Shown one piece after another: positions 1 to 7,369 of a stretch of 39,926 bases of DNA (positions within the stretch are counted from its first letter, which is position 1; every line of letters begins with the position of its first letter). This DNA comes from CALRGE01 sp964360635 (GTDB taxonomy: Bacteria; Patescibacteriota; Gracilibacteria; UBA1369; 2-02-FULL-48-14). A program made the position numbers and the translations under genes. The notes beneath the pieces were generated by a model. It saw only the letters and a list, made by a program, of their open reading frames with translations. It had not been told where the DNA came from and made no database searches. The DNA lies in NCBI GenBank assembly GCA_964360635.1, contig CAYHXO010000017.1:1-39926 (forward strand). The letters run 5' to 3'.

Positions 1-2
1 AT

Positions 3-30
3 TTGACTTCCTCCTGCCCTTCCTTATAAT
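3..30 (+). promoter_or_regulatory. fusA promoter
   Basis: A -35 box TTGACT (3-8) and a perfect -10 box TATAAT (25-30) are separated by 16 bases and lie 30 bases upstream of the fusA start codon. This implies that fusA starts its own transcription unit here rather than being read only from rpsL-rpsG upstream, which are not in the window. Confidence 0.75.
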
Positions 31-60
31 GCCCTCGCATTTATTTTTCGTAAAATTTTT

Positions 61-2145
61 ATGGCCAACATTCATCACGACCTCGCAAATCTTCGTAACA
101 TTGGAATTTGCGCACATATCGACGCAGGAAAAACAACAACAACAGAGCGTGTTCTTTTCTACACAGGAAAGACTCACAAAATCGGTGAGGTTCATGAGGG
201 TGAAGCAACAATGGACTGGATGGAACAAGAACAGGAAAGAGGTATTACAATTACAGCAGCTTGTACAACTTGCTTCTGGAAAGATTACAAAATTAATATT
301 ATCGACACTCCAGGTCACGTAGATTTCACTGTTGAAGTTGAAAGATCAATGCGTGTCCTTGATGGAGCTGTTGCAGTTTTCGACGGTTCACAAGGTGTTG
401 AGCCTCAGTCTGAAACAGTTTGGAGACAAGCTGATAAATACGTTGTGCCTCGAATTGCCTTTGTGAATAAAATGGACAAAATCGGTGCGGACTTTTACAT
501 GTCATTAAGTTCTATCTGGGACAGATTAACAAAAGCAGCAGTTGCAATTCAACTTCCAATCGGAGAAGAAAGCAGCTTTAGCGGAATTATTGATCTAGTA
601 GAAAGAAAGGCTTACATGTTTGAAGGAAAGATGGGAGAAATCGTGAAAGAAATTCCTATGCCGGAAGATATGAAAGATAAAGTTGAAGAATACCGAGCTA
701 AACTAGTTGAAGCAGTTGCTGAAACTAATGATGACCTAACAGAAAAATTCATCAACGGTGAAGAAATCTCAATACCTGAAATTAAAAAAGGCCTTCGACA
801 TGCGACAATTCACAATCTTCTTTATCCAGTACTTTGTGGAACAGCTCTTCAGAACATGGGAGTTCAACTTATGTTGGACGCAGTTTTAGATTACCTACCT
901 TCCCCAAATGATATCGATGCAGTTAAAGGTATCAATCCTGATACAGATCTTGAAGAAACTCGTGAACTTTCAGACGGTGCACCATTCTCAGCTCTTGCCT
1001 TCAAAGTAGCAACTGATCCATTCGTTGGAAAACTTTGCTTCTTCCGTGTTTACTCAGGAAAACTTGCTGCCGGTTCTTACGTTTTGAACTCAAGCACAGG
1101 AAATAAAGAGCGTGTTGGACGACTTGTTCAGCTACATGCAAACAGCCGCGAAGAAATTAAAGAAGTTGAAGCCGGAGACATCGCTGCGGCAATCGGTCTA
1201 AAAAATACTTTCACAGGTCACACTTTATGTGATGAAGATAAACCAATTATTTTGGAATCAATCACATTCCCTGAACCGGTAATCCGAATCGCTATCGAAC
1301 CAAAAACTAAAGCCGATCAGGAAAAAATGGGTATGGCTCTTCAGAAACTTTCTGAGGAAGATCCAACTTTCCGAGTTAATACAGATGAAGAAACAGGTCA
1401 AACAATTATCGCCGGAATGGGTGAATTGCACTTGGATATCATCGTTGATCGTATGAGACGAGAATTTAAAGTTGAAGCTAACATTGGTGCACCTCAAGTT
1501 GCCTACCGAGAAACAATTAAGAAGATGGCGCTTGGAGAAGAGAAATACGCGAAGCAATCAGGAGGTCGTGGTCAGTATGGTCACGTTCTACTTCGAGTTG
1601 TTCCTCAGGAACCAGGAAAGGGTTACGAGTTCGACAACCAGATTGTGGGAGGTAAAATTCCTCGAGAATTTATTCCTGCTATCGACAAGGGTATTCAGGA
1701 GGCAATGACAAAAGGTATCGTTGCCGGTTACCCAATGGTTGATCTTAAGATTGAAGTTTACGACGGTTCATACCATGAAGTCGATTCATCAGAATTGGCA
1801 TTCAAGATCGCAGGTTCAATGGCTTTCAAAAAAGCTGCAGCTCAGGCAACTCCGATTCTTCTAGAGCCAATCATGAAAGTTGAAGTTGTTACTCCTGAAG
1901 AATTCTTCGGAGATGTAATGGGAAATATTTCTTCAAAACGTGGTCAAATTATTGAAACCGGTGATAGAGGTATGGCCAAAATCATCAAATCAACAGTTCC
2001 GCTTTCAGAAATGTTCGGTTACGCAACTGATCTCCGTTCAATGACTCAAGGTCGTGCCAGCTATTCTATGGAATTCGGTCACTACTTTGAAGTTCCAACT
2101 AACGTTGCTGAAAAGATCAAAACTGATCGAGGAGCTAAAAGCTAA
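61..2145 (+). CDS. fusA: Elongation factor G
   Basis: Translational GTPase that drives ribosome translocation and, with RRF, ribosome recycling in the cytoplasm. At 694 residues it has the normal EF-G length. The G domain shows the P-loop AHIDAGKT at about residues 18-25, the DTPGH motif at 82-86 and NKMD at about 136-139; domains II-V follow without interruption to a C-terminus ending in KTDRGAKS. The ATG at 61 is chosen because the protein begins in normal EF-G fashion just before the P-loop and sits downstream of the promoter at 3-30. No Shine-Dalgarno is visible (AAATTTTT before ATG). It belongs to the str operon but here is followed by a small hypothetical gene instead of tuf. Confidence 0.98.
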   Translation: MANIHHDLANLRNIGICAHIDAGKTTTTERVLFYTGKTHKIGEVHEGEATMDWMEQEQERGITITAACTTCFWKDYKINIIDTPGHVDFTVEVERSMRVLDGAVAVFDGSQGVEPQSETVWRQADKYVVPRIAFVNKMDKIGADFYMSLSSIWDRLTKAAVAIQLPIGEESSFSGIIDLVERKAYMFEGKMGEIVKEIPMPEDMKDKVEEYRAKLVEAVAETNDDLTEKFINGEEISIPEIKKGLRHATIHNLLYPVLCGTALQNMGVQLMLDAVLDYLPSPNDIDAVKGINPDTDLEETRELSDGAPFSALAFKVATDPFVGKLCFFRVYSGKLAAGSYVLNSSTGNKERVGRLVQLHANSREEIKEVEAGDIAAAIGLKNTFTGHTLCDEDKPIILESITFPEPVIRIAIEPKTKADQEKMGMALQKLSEEDPTFRVNTDEETGQTIIAGMGELHLDIIVDRMRREFKVEANIGAPQVAYRETIKKMALGEEKYAKQSGGRGQYGHVLLRVVPQEPGKGYEFDNQIVGGKIPREFIPAIDKGIQEAMTKGIVAGYPMVDLKIEVYDGSYHEVDSSELAFKIAGSMAFKKAAAQATPILLEPIMKVEVVTPEEFFGDVMGNISSKRGQIIETGDRGMAKIIKSTVPLSEMFGYATDLRSMTQGRASYSMEFGHYFEVPTNVAEKIKTDRGAKS

Positions 2146-2147
2146 TT

Positions 2148-2360
2148 ATGACTGATCAGATTCCAACTAGGATTCCCTCTCATATAAGTTACGATTTGCC
2201 GGGCGCGCAAGATGGCGACGGCAGTGAAGACAATTGTTTCGAAATGCCCGAGGCTCTTGAAGAAGTTGACCAGGTGTTTTCAAAACCAGCCGAAGCTCCC
2301 CTACCTGCAAATACAGGTGAAAGAGTTCGATCTTGGTTTATGCGGACTTTTGGGATGTAA
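2148..2360 (+). CDS. Small acidic hypothetical protein
   Basis: A 70-residue protein whose ATG lies two bases after the fusA stop, so it is probably cotranscribed and translationally coupled. It is acidic and proline-rich in the first 55 residues (PGAQDGDGSED, EALEEVDQ) with a short basic and aromatic C-terminus (RVRSWFMRTFGM). No family is recognised, and no transmembrane segment or metal motif is seen. It does not resemble a known antitoxin for the PemK-like gene on the opposite strand. It is the last gene before a cluster of hairpins at 2395-2462. It is probably real given its position and clean open frame, but the function is unknown. Confidence 0.55.
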   Translation: MTDQIPTRIPSHISYDLPGAQDGDGSEDNCFEMPEALEEVDQVFSKPAEAPLPANTGERVRSWFMRTFGM

Positions 2361-2394
2361 AATTTGACTCCGAATTAGTAGAATAGTAAAATTC

Positions 2395-2462
2395 AAAACG
2401 GTACTGAAAAGTACTTTTCGGGTTTTCCCGCGACCCTCTCAGGAATGGGAGGGAGAATTTTT
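2395..2462. terminator. Tandem hairpins between convergent genes, probable bidirectional terminator
   Basis: Three adjacent stem-loops fill the gap between the fusA unit and the convergent PemK-like gene. The first is GTACT-GAAA-AGTAC (2401-2414) followed by TTTT; it overlaps the 14-base palindrome GAAAAGTACTTTTC (2406-2419). The second is CGGG-TTTT-CCCG (2419-2430). The third pairs CCCTC with GAGGG before a T tract (2457-2462). The T tracts favour termination on the plus strand. Confidence 0.5.
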
Positions 2463-2854
2463 TACATATATAATTTTCTAAAACCAATTTTAATTTTTTC
2501 AAAATCATCCATATCTAACTCACCAAGTCTGTTCCTTAATCTTCTATAATCAATCGTACGAACTTGGTGTAGGCAAGCACAAACCACTTTATCTTTTTCC
2601 ATAAAATTGACATACCAACTGCCATTTCTAATTTGTGTAGTTAGAGGTACTACAAAATAGAAACCATGTGCTAACTTTCTAAATATGACAATGGGCCTGG
2701 AAAAATCCTGACTCTTACCATTAATTTCTGCACCCACATTCTCACCAATGCTTGCCCACCATATCTCTCCTTCAGAAACATGTGGAGCCTGATGAATTAT
2801 TGAATCCAATTTCTCTTTCAAACCTATCCACTCTAAAAATCTTTTTATATGCAT
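2462..2854 (-). CDS. PemK/MazF-like toxin, orphan
   Basis: Probable endoribonuclease toxin of the PemK/MazF (CcdB-like barrel) family. The core shows RPIVIFRKL, then VPLTT, then the family C-terminal pattern LHQVRTIDYRRLRNRLGELD, which resembles the usual Q-x-R-x-I-D and L-G-x-L segments. The long form would begin at 2887, but a TATAAT -10 box on this strand (2881-2876) lies between that codon and the ATG at 2854. The 130-residue form is therefore chosen. No antitoxin gene is adjacent on either side, which is unusual for this family. It sits between fusA and tuf, on the strand opposite to the ribosomal genes, so it is probably an inserted accessory gene. Confidence 0.75.
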   Translation of the reverse strand: MHIKRFLEWIGLKEKLDSIIHQAPHVSEGEIWWASIGENVGAEINGKSQDFSRPIVIFRKLAHGFYFVVPLTTQIRNGSWYVNFMEKDKVVCACLHQVRTIDYRRLRNRLGELDMDDFEKIKIGFRKLYM

Positions 2855-2875
2855 AGTTAAAATTAAGTAAGCATA

Positions 2876-2881
2876 ATTATA
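2876..2881 (-). promoter_or_regulatory. -10 element for the PemK-like gene
   Basis: TATAAT read on the minus strand, 21 bases upstream of the ATG at 2854. No convincing -35 box is seen at the usual spacing. Its position decides the start codon, because the alternative ATG at 2887 would lie upstream of it. Confidence 0.4.
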
Positions 2882-2995
2882 AATCAATAAAGCTGAATTA
2901 GTCCTGAATAAAAGCTGTATAAATCAAAAAAGACTGGATTTTAAAATTAAGGAGTAGATTATTGAGGATGTTGAGTAGAACAAGTAAATTTCAGC

Positions 2996-3024
2996 TTGCA
3001 TAAGCAAAAACACTGCGCTAAAAT
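2996..3024 (+). promoter_or_regulatory. tuf promoter
   Basis: -35 TTGCAT (2996-3001), a 17-base spacer and -10 TAAAAT (3019-3024), 30 bases upstream of the tuf ATG. This makes tuf an independent unit (promoter here, terminator at 4255-4289). Confidence 0.7.
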
Positions 3025-3054
3025 CACGGGGCTTTTAAAAATCATTTAATTCCT

Positions 3055-4242
3055 ATGGCAGAAAAATTCGATAGATCAAAGCCGCACTTAAACGTCGGTA
3101 CCATCGGTCACGTTGACCACGGTAAAACAACACTTACAGCAGCAATCACAAACGTTGCAGCAGCAAAATGGCCTCAGTTCAACAAAGCTGTTGGTTACGC
3201 ACAAATTGATAATGCTCCGGAAGAAAGAGAGCGAGGTATTACCATCGCAACTTCTCACCAAGAGTATACAACTGATGCACGTCACTATGCACACGTTGAC
3301 TGTCCAGGTCACGCGGATTACGTTAAGAACATGATTACAGGTGCCGCTCAAATGGACGGTGCTATTCTCGTTGTTTCTGCAGCAGACGGACCAATGCCTC
3401 AGACTCGTGAACATATTCTTTTGGCTAGACAGGTTAACGTTCCACACATTGTTGTATTTATGAACAAGATGGACATGGCTGACCCAGAAATTGCTGAGCT
3501 TTCAGAAATGGAAGTAAGGGAACTTTTGAACAAATATGGATACCCAGGAGACACAACACCAATCATTAAAGGATCAGCTCTTAAGGCTCTTGAAAATCCA
3601 ACAGGACCAGATGCAGAACCAATCCTACAATTATTGAAGGCTCTAGATGAATACATTCCTCAGCCAAAACGTGAGTTGGACAAGGCATTCCTTATGCCGG
3701 TTGAAGACGTGTTCTCAATCAAAGGACGTGGAACAGTTGCAACAGGACGTATTGAACAAGGTATCGTAAACGTTAATGATGAAGTTGAACTAGTTGGAGT
3801 CGTTGATTCAAGAAAAGTAATTGTTACCGGAGTTGAAATGTTCAAGAAAGAACTTGATCGTGGTCAAGCCGGAGATAACGTTGGTATCCTTCTAAGAGGT
3901 ATCGAACGTGAAGAAATCCAAAGAGGACAAGTTCTTTGTAAGCCAGGAACTATCAAACCTCACACTAAATTCGAATCACAAGTTTACGTTCTTTCTAAGG
4001 AAGAAGGTGGACGACATACTCCTTTCTTCAAAGGTTACAAGCCTCAGTTCTACATCAGAACAACTGACGTAACTGGAGAAATCGAATTACCAGCCGGAGT
4101 AGAGATGGTTATGCCTGGTGACGACATCACTATGATTGTTACACTTGGTTGCCCAATCGCTCTAGATGAAGGTACACGTTTCGCTATCCGTGAGGGTGGA
4201 CGAACAGTTGGTGCCGGAGTAATTGCGAAGATCATAGCTTAA
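3055..4242 (+). CDS. tuf: Elongation factor Tu
   Basis: GTPase that delivers aminoacyl-tRNA to the ribosomal A site. At 395 residues it has the typical length. The P-loop GHVDHGKT is at 18-25, DCPGH at 82-86 and NKMD at about 137-140, followed by the G5 region GSALKAL and the two beta-barrel domains. The C-terminal TVGAGVIAKI is standard. It has its own promoter and a strong terminator, so it is monocistronic in this genome. An 809-base interval containing fusA's small partner and the toxin separates it from fusA. Codon use is typical of a highly expressed gene in an AT-rich genome. No Shine-Dalgarno is visible before ATG. Confidence 0.98.
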   Translation: MAEKFDRSKPHLNVGTIGHVDHGKTTLTAAITNVAAAKWPQFNKAVGYAQIDNAPEERERGITIATSHQEYTTDARHYAHVDCPGHADYVKNMITGAAQMDGAILVVSAADGPMPQTREHILLARQVNVPHIVVFMNKMDMADPEIAELSEMEVRELLNKYGYPGDTTPIIKGSALKALENPTGPDAEPILQLLKALDEYIPQPKRELDKAFLMPVEDVFSIKGRGTVATGRIEQGIVNVNDEVELVGVVDSRKVIVTGVEMFKKELDRGQAGDNVGILLRGIEREEIQRGQVLCKPGTIKPHTKFESQVYVLSKEEGGRHTPFFKGYKPQFYIRTTDVTGEIELPAGVEMVMPGDDITMIVTLGCPIALDEGTRFAIREGGRTVGAGVIAKIIA

Positions 4243-4254
4243 TTGCCAAATACT

Positions 4255-4289
4255 AAACCGCCTGCCCTTAATCGGACCGGCGGTTTTTT
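4255..4289 (+). terminator. tuf intrinsic terminator
   Basis: AAACCGCC (4255-4262) pairs with GGCGGTTT (4279-4286), and a run of six T (4284-4289) closes it. It lies 12 bases after the tuf stop and is a classic Rho-independent terminator. Confidence 0.9.
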
Positions 4290-4344
4290 GTTGGTGGAAT
4301 TTTTTATTGTTGTGATGTAAAGTTTGAATGAAATAATTACTCAA

Positions 4345-4581
4345 ATGAATAATAAAAAAATATCCGTTTCTCCAAATGTACTCTTTGGTAAACCAAGAAT
4401 AAAAGGCACAAGAATAAGTGTAGAGCAAGTTTTAGCGTGTTTGGCCGAAGGCTGGACTAACAAAAAAATTAAATCAGAATTTGACATCACAGATGAGGAC
4501 ATCATCGCCTGTATAGATTTTGCATATCACTCCGTTTCGGGCACTCATTTTTTGAACACAACAGGCAAAGTTTATGCTTAA
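4345..4581 (+). CDS. DUF433 antitoxin-like protein
   Basis: A small protein of the DUF433 family, which is usually the DNA-binding antitoxin (VapB45-like) partner of a DUF5615 PIN-like toxin. The family core is clear: ISVSPNVLFGKPRIKGTRISV, then LAEGWTNKKIKSEF, then TDEDIIACIDFAY. I choose the ATG at 4345 (78 residues); a TTG at 4324 in the same frame would add seven residues. The stop overlaps the start of the next gene by eight bases (ATGCTTAA), the usual arrangement of a two-gene toxin-antitoxin operon. It lies directly after the tuf terminator and so needs its own promoter, which I could not identify with confidence. Confidence 0.85.
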   Translation: MNNKKISVSPNVLFGKPRIKGTRISVEQVLACLAEGWTNKKIKSEFDITDEDIIACIDFAYHSVSGTHFLNTTGKVYA

Positions 4582-4888
4582 GTTTATAATAGATCATAAC
4601 GTGCCAAAATCTGTAGGCATTTTTTTGCAAAAAGCCAAATATAATGTGAAATTTGTACGTTATATAAATCCAGAAATGTCTGATTTACAAATCATAAATT
4701 TTGCGGCTGAAGAAAAAAGGATAATTATTAGTAATGATAAAGACTTTAGATACTTCTCGGTCAAGTATCGTAATGTAGATATGATTTTATTCTCTTATAT
4801 TTCTCAACAGGCAGATGTAAGGATAGATGGACTAAAGCAAGTCTTACCTGAGTTAAAAGTTCCATTCGGCGCAATAATTTTAAGATAA
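4574..4888 (+). CDS. DUF5615 PIN-like toxin
   Basis: A 104-residue PIN-like nuclease of the DUF5615 (VapC45/Mut7-C-like) family, the probable RNase toxin partner of the overlapping DUF433 gene. Family features are the N-terminal IIDHNVPKSV with the first acidic residue, then DLQIINFAAEEKRIIISNDKDF, where the second acidic pair lies in NDKDF, and a C-terminal PFGAIILR. The start is fixed by the overlap with DUF433. The pair sits between tuf and rpsJ, where most bacteria have no gene at all, so it looks like an insertion into the ribosomal locus. Confidence 0.85.
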   Translation: MLKFIIDHNVPKSVGIFLQKAKYNVKFVRYINPEMSDLQIINFAAEEKRIIISNDKDFRYFSVKYRNVDMILFSYISQQADVRIDGLKQVLPELKVPFGAIILR

Positions 4889-4913
4889 AATAAGAAAGTT
4901 TGAAACCGCATTT

Positions 4914-5327
4914 TTACATTGACCTTGCAAGACCCTCACAAATATTCTTTCTGAATTCAACTCTTGCTAAATTTAGTCTCAAAAAATTATCGGCTTGTCT
5001 TTCAACACCTTCAATTATCGCTTTAGGAACCAATCGTTTCAATTCTTCATCTTCGTTAATTTTATCAGAAGAAGACCTGACAATCACGTTCCCATCTTTG
5101 TCCTTAATAACAATCGGCATAGATACCAAACCGTCCATTTTAAAGAAGAGATTGTAATCAACACCATATTGTTGAAGAGTACCACCGTCTGGCAATTCCC
5201 ACTCAAAACAAACTAATTTGGAATCGGCACCATCTTCTATAAGACTGCCAAATTGTTCTATTTCAAAACTATCCCAATACGGATCAAGAATATTAAAGTG
5301 TGTTATTTCACCTGTAAGAAGCTTCAT
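4914..5327 (-). CDS. Hypothetical protein
   Basis: A 137-residue cytoplasmic protein with no family I recognise. It begins MKLLTGEITHFNILDPYWDSF and contains a central ELPDGGTLQQYGVDYNLFF followed by beta-like strands (IVIKDKDGNVIVR) and a charged, helical C-terminal half. No transmembrane segment, signal peptide or cysteine cluster is present. It is transcribed against the ribosomal genes and is convergent with the DUF5615 toxin. A TATAAT box on its strand at 5360-5355 lies 27 bases upstream of the start. It could be an accessory or defence gene, but nothing in the sequence says so. Confidence 0.65.
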   Translation of the reverse strand: MKLLTGEITHFNILDPYWDSFEIEQFGSLIEDGADSKLVCFEWELPDGGTLQQYGVDYNLFFKMDGLVSMPIVIKDKDGNVIVRSSSDKINEDEELKRLVPKAIIEGVERQADNFLRLNLARVEFRKNICEGLARSM

Positions 5328-5354
5328 AATAATGAGATTAATAGCTAAGTGATA

Positions 5355-5360
5355 ATTATA
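5355..5360 (-). promoter_or_regulatory. -10 element for the 4914-5327 gene
   Basis: TATAAT on the minus strand, 27 bases upstream of the start codon at 5327. The region at -35 is only A/T-rich, with no good TTGACA match. Confidence 0.35.
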
Positions 5361-5400
5361 GCCTTAATTTTAAAAAAATAAATACAACAATGTAAATTTC

Positions 5401-5429
5401 TTGACAAGCCTCCCAACAACAAGTACAAA
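5401..5429 (+). promoter_or_regulatory. rpsJ promoter
   Basis: A perfect -35 TTGACA (5401-5406), a 17-base spacer and -10 TACAAA (5424-5429). The 5' leader is about 75 bases and contains a small stem GTGA/TCAC (5448-5463) and a GC-rich GCGTACTCGCGC stretch, which might fold and regulate rpsJ. Confidence 0.65.
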
Positions 5430-5511
5430 TACAACACAAAATAGCACGTGAGAGATTTTTCACACGAGCCGCGTACTCGCGCACAATTCGGTAATTTAAC
5501 CCCAACGTAAA

Positions 5512-5853
5512 ATGGCAGGACAGAAAATCAGAATCAAGATTAGAGCATTCGATCACAAAGTGATTGATGAAGCTGCAAAACTTATTATCGACACCGCTGA
5601 AAAGACAGGTGCAATAATAATGGGACCGATTCCCCTACCAACTCACGTTGAGAAAATTACCGTTAACCGATCAACTTTCGTACACAAGAACGCCCGTGAA
5701 CAGTTCGAATCAAGAACTCACAGACGTCTTATTGATATAACAAATTCAAACTCAAAGACAATCGAAGTACTTTCAAGTCTATCACTTCCATCCGGAGTAG
5801 ACATCGAAATCAAAATGATAATGGAAGAGAAAGCAGAGAAGTCTGGGAAATAG
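5512..5853 (+). CDS. rpsJ: Ribosomal protein S10 (uS10)
   Basis: Small-subunit head protein, also the NusE transcription antitermination factor. At 113 residues it is slightly longer than the usual 100-105 because of a charged C-terminal tail (MEEKAEKSGK). The family core is clear: KIRIKIRAFDHKVIDEAA, then GPIPLPTHVEKITVNRS, then REQFESRTHRRLIDI. It is unusual in being a single-gene unit with a promoter at 5401 and a terminator at 5881, separated by about 1.6 kb from rplC. In most bacteria rpsJ is the first gene of the S10 operon. Confidence 0.97.
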   Translation: MAGQKIRIKIRAFDHKVIDEAAKLIIDTAEKTGAIIMGPIPLPTHVEKITVNRSTFVHKNAREQFESRTHRRLIDITNSNSKTIEVLSSLSLPSGVDIEIKMIMEEKAEKSGK

Positions 5854-5880
5854 TAGAAGTAAGTACATTCAGCAAATTCA

Positions 5881-5907
5881 GACCCCGCTCGTCGGGGTCT
5901 TTTTTTT
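5881..5907 (+). terminator. rpsJ intrinsic terminator
   Basis: GACCCCG (5881-5887), loop CTCGT, CGGGGTC (5893-5899) and eight T (5900-5907): a textbook intrinsic terminator that uncouples rpsJ from downstream genes. Confidence 0.95.
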
Positions 5908-5926
5908 AGATTTTTTTCCAGGTTTA

Positions 5927-5948
5927 AAAGTGTTCCCGGGAACACTTT
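5927..5948. repeat. Perfect 22-base palindrome
   Basis: AAAGTGTTCCC followed immediately by its exact inverse complement GGGAACACTTT. It lies just upstream of the promoter cassette at 5947-6000. A related but imperfect palindrome occurs at 19263-19292, upstream of the second copy of that cassette. It could be an operator; it has no U tract and is unlikely to be a terminator. Confidence 0.8.
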
Positions 5949-6023
5949 CTTCTCTGTTAATTTTAGCAACCCTTGCGGGGGGGGTATTTCATGTTATAAT
6001 TTACACAGCTCTAACAATATATT
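5947..6023 (+). promoter_or_regulatory. Poly-G-spacer promoter cassette, copy 1
   Basis: Contains CTGTTAATTTTA, then -35 TTGCGG, a 16-base spacer beginning with a G run, and an extended -10 TGTTATAAT (TATAAT at 5995-6000). The ATG of the gene follows after 23 bases. It matches the segment 19476-19529 at about 46 of 54 positions with no gap, and the distance to the start codon is identical. Confidence 0.75.
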
Positions 6024-6515
6024 ATGCCAAAAACATCAAAAGAAGATCTAATCGAACTTATAAATAATGCAGACCTAAGTGAGGTATCAATCGAAAAAAT
6101 TAAAGGTGTCATTGAAAAAATGACTGGCGAAACTCATGATAAAGCAATGACGACCGTTGAAACTGCAAAAGAGGCGATAACTGAGGAGATGATCGTGGGT
6201 ATTTATAAGAATGCCTTTGCTCAAAGTTTTTCTAAAGAGCTTATAAAAAGATTGGTGAAAGAACATGGCCTAGAATCTTCATTTGAATCTATTAAGATCG
6301 TCGGCGAAAAATCTAATGTGGCAATTTTAGTGGAAAAAAGCGGTAAAGCATGGGTGATACCGGAAAATCCACCTGTAACAAAATATTTAGGTTACTACTT
6401 TGATATAGCCATGGAATCTGGAAATAAAGTTGAGTACCGCAAAATGTTCAAACCTGCAGTCGGACAAATGAAAAACGGAAGATTCGAAATGACAGAGAAG
6501 GGAATAATCGTGTAA
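6024..6515 (+). CDS. Hypothetical protein with poly-G promoter
   Basis: A 163-residue soluble protein of unknown family. The first half is helical and charged (EDLIELINNADLSEVSIEKIKGVIEKM, with the second half mixed alpha/beta: AILVEKSGKAWVIP, YLGYYFDIAMESGNKVEYRKMF). No signal peptide, transmembrane helix or cysteine is seen. The start ATG is 23 bases after the -10 box of the promoter cassette it shares with the gene at 19553. The shared promoter suggests common regulation of these two otherwise unrelated proteins. It lies between rpsJ and the DUF3800 gene and may be part of the inserted accessory block. Confidence 0.7.
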   Translation: MPKTSKEDLIELINNADLSEVSIEKIKGVIEKMTGETHDKAMTTVETAKEAITEEMIVGIYKNAFAQSFSKELIKRLVKEHGLESSFESIKIVGEKSNVAILVEKSGKAWVIPENPPVTKYLGYYFDIAMESGNKVEYRKMFKPAVGQMKNGRFEMTEKGIIV

Positions 6516-6574
6516 AAAAGATTTATTCAGCTTTCCTTCAGGACTTTTTCAGCTTGAATTGCTAGCATTTTACT

Positions 6575-7165
6575 ATGCTTATTTTTATTGATGAGTCGGG
6601 TGATCCGGGGATGAACCTAAAGAATGGTGCAAGTGAAACTTTCACAATTGCTTTTATAATATTTAAAAACAAAGAAGATGCGGTTACGACTGATAGAAAA
6701 ATTGAATTGTTGAAGAACAAGTTGCATTGGAGAAAAAACTCAGAATTTCATTTCAAAGAAAATTCCCATAAAGTCAGAAATCTATTTTTGAATACTATTA
6801 AAAGTGCAAAATTTTCTTATTTATTCTTACGGATACGGAAAAAACTAATATTCAACACAATGAGTAGTAATGATTTTTATAAAAAAGTTTGTGAGATTAT
6901 TCAACTTAACTTTCAAAGTGAGATAAGTAATTCAACATTAATAATAGACGGGAAAGAAAACCATCAACTCAAAAAGTATTTTTCTTATTATTTTAAGTTA
7001 AGTAGCCGGAAAATTAAAATTCAGAACTCCGAAAGTAATAATCTATTACAACTTGCAGACTATATAGCTGGAACTTTAAATCGTAACACTAAAAATAAAA
7101 AATACGGAGCAGAATATTATTCCAAAATTTCAAATAAGGAATCAGGGCGGGTTCTCTGGCCATAA
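6575..7165 (+). CDS. DUF3800 domain protein
   Basis: A 196-residue protein of the DUF3800 family, which is widespread in prokaryotes and of uncertain function. Diagnostic motifs are the N-terminal LIFIDESGDPG (residues 2-12) and the C-terminal LLQLADYIAGTLNR; the acidic residues in these motifs suggest an RNase H-like nuclease core, which is inference. A central conserved histidine patch (EFHFKE) is also present. A structured small RNA on the opposite strand ends exactly at its stop codon. DUF3800 genes are known for repeatedly lying next to candidate structured RNA motifs, so the pair is likely functional. ATG at 6575 is used because FIDESGDPG normally begins within a few residues of the start. 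Confidence 0.9.
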   Translation: MLIFIDESGDPGMNLKNGASETFTIAFIIFKNKEDAVTTDRKIELLKNKLHWRKNSEFHFKENSHKVRNLFLNTIKSAKFSYLFLRIRKKLIFNTMSSNDFYKKVCEIIQLNFQSEISNSTLIIDGKENHQLKKYFSYYFKLSSRKIKIQNSESNNLLQLADYIAGTLNRNTKNKKYGAEYYSKISNKESGRVLWP

Positions 7166-7241
7166 AAATCCCCCAACTCTATCCAAACGATAGTCTGGAA
7201 GGCGGGCGATCAACGCCACCTTTCAAGTTGAGGGCAATTCC
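7163..7241 (-). ncRNA. Three-way-junction small RNA next to the DUF3800 gene
   Basis: On the minus strand a promoter (7277-7248) is followed by a segment that folds into a closed three-way junction. P1 pairs CCCTCAACT (7234-7226) with AGTTGGGGG (7178-7170), nine pairs with G-U allowed. P2 is an AAGGTGGCG/CGCCCGCCTT hairpin (7222-7199) with one bulged C and loop TTGAT. P3 is CTATC/GATAG (7193-7179) with loop GTTTG. A run of five T (7168-7164) follows P1 and can serve as the terminator, giving a transcript of about 78 nt that ends at the DUF3800 stop codon. It is not a tRNA, SRP RNA or hammerhead by motif. Candidate structured RNAs associated with DUF3800 genes have been described by comparative genomics, and this may be a member or a new one. 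Confidence 0.65.
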
Positions 7242-7247
7242 AAGGAT

Positions 7248-7277
7248 ATTATACCTAACCGCATAATCCACAGTCAA
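7248..7277 (-). promoter_or_regulatory. Promoter of the minus-strand small RNA
   Basis: On the minus strand: -35 TTGACT (7277-7272), an 18-base spacer and a perfect -10 TATAAT (7253-7248). No open reading frame follows, so the product should be the structured RNA at 7241-7163. Confidence 0.7.
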
Positions 7278-7369
7278 CATTTTATGTCTACTTAAGTAAA
7301 ATTAAGGCCACGAATTCCTTCGCTCCCTACCGAGAAAATAGTATAAATGTCTTTTCTTGAAAAATAGTG

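Noticed and set aside
29..322. Reading frame overlapping the fusA start in another frame
   Set aside because: It is a shadow of fusA: the overlapping frame encodes unmistakable EF-G, and the promoter TATAAT overlaps the start of this frame.
2148..2360. The 70-residue gene as antitoxin for the PemK-like toxin
   Set aside because: It is on the other strand, coupled to fusA, convergent with the toxin, and shows no DNA-binding or antitoxin motif.
7163..7241. tRNA, SRP RNA or hammerhead ribozyme
   Set aside because: No T-loop GTTCRA motif or CCA-type acceptor, no GGAAG-type SRP core and no CTGATGA/GAAA hammerhead core is present.
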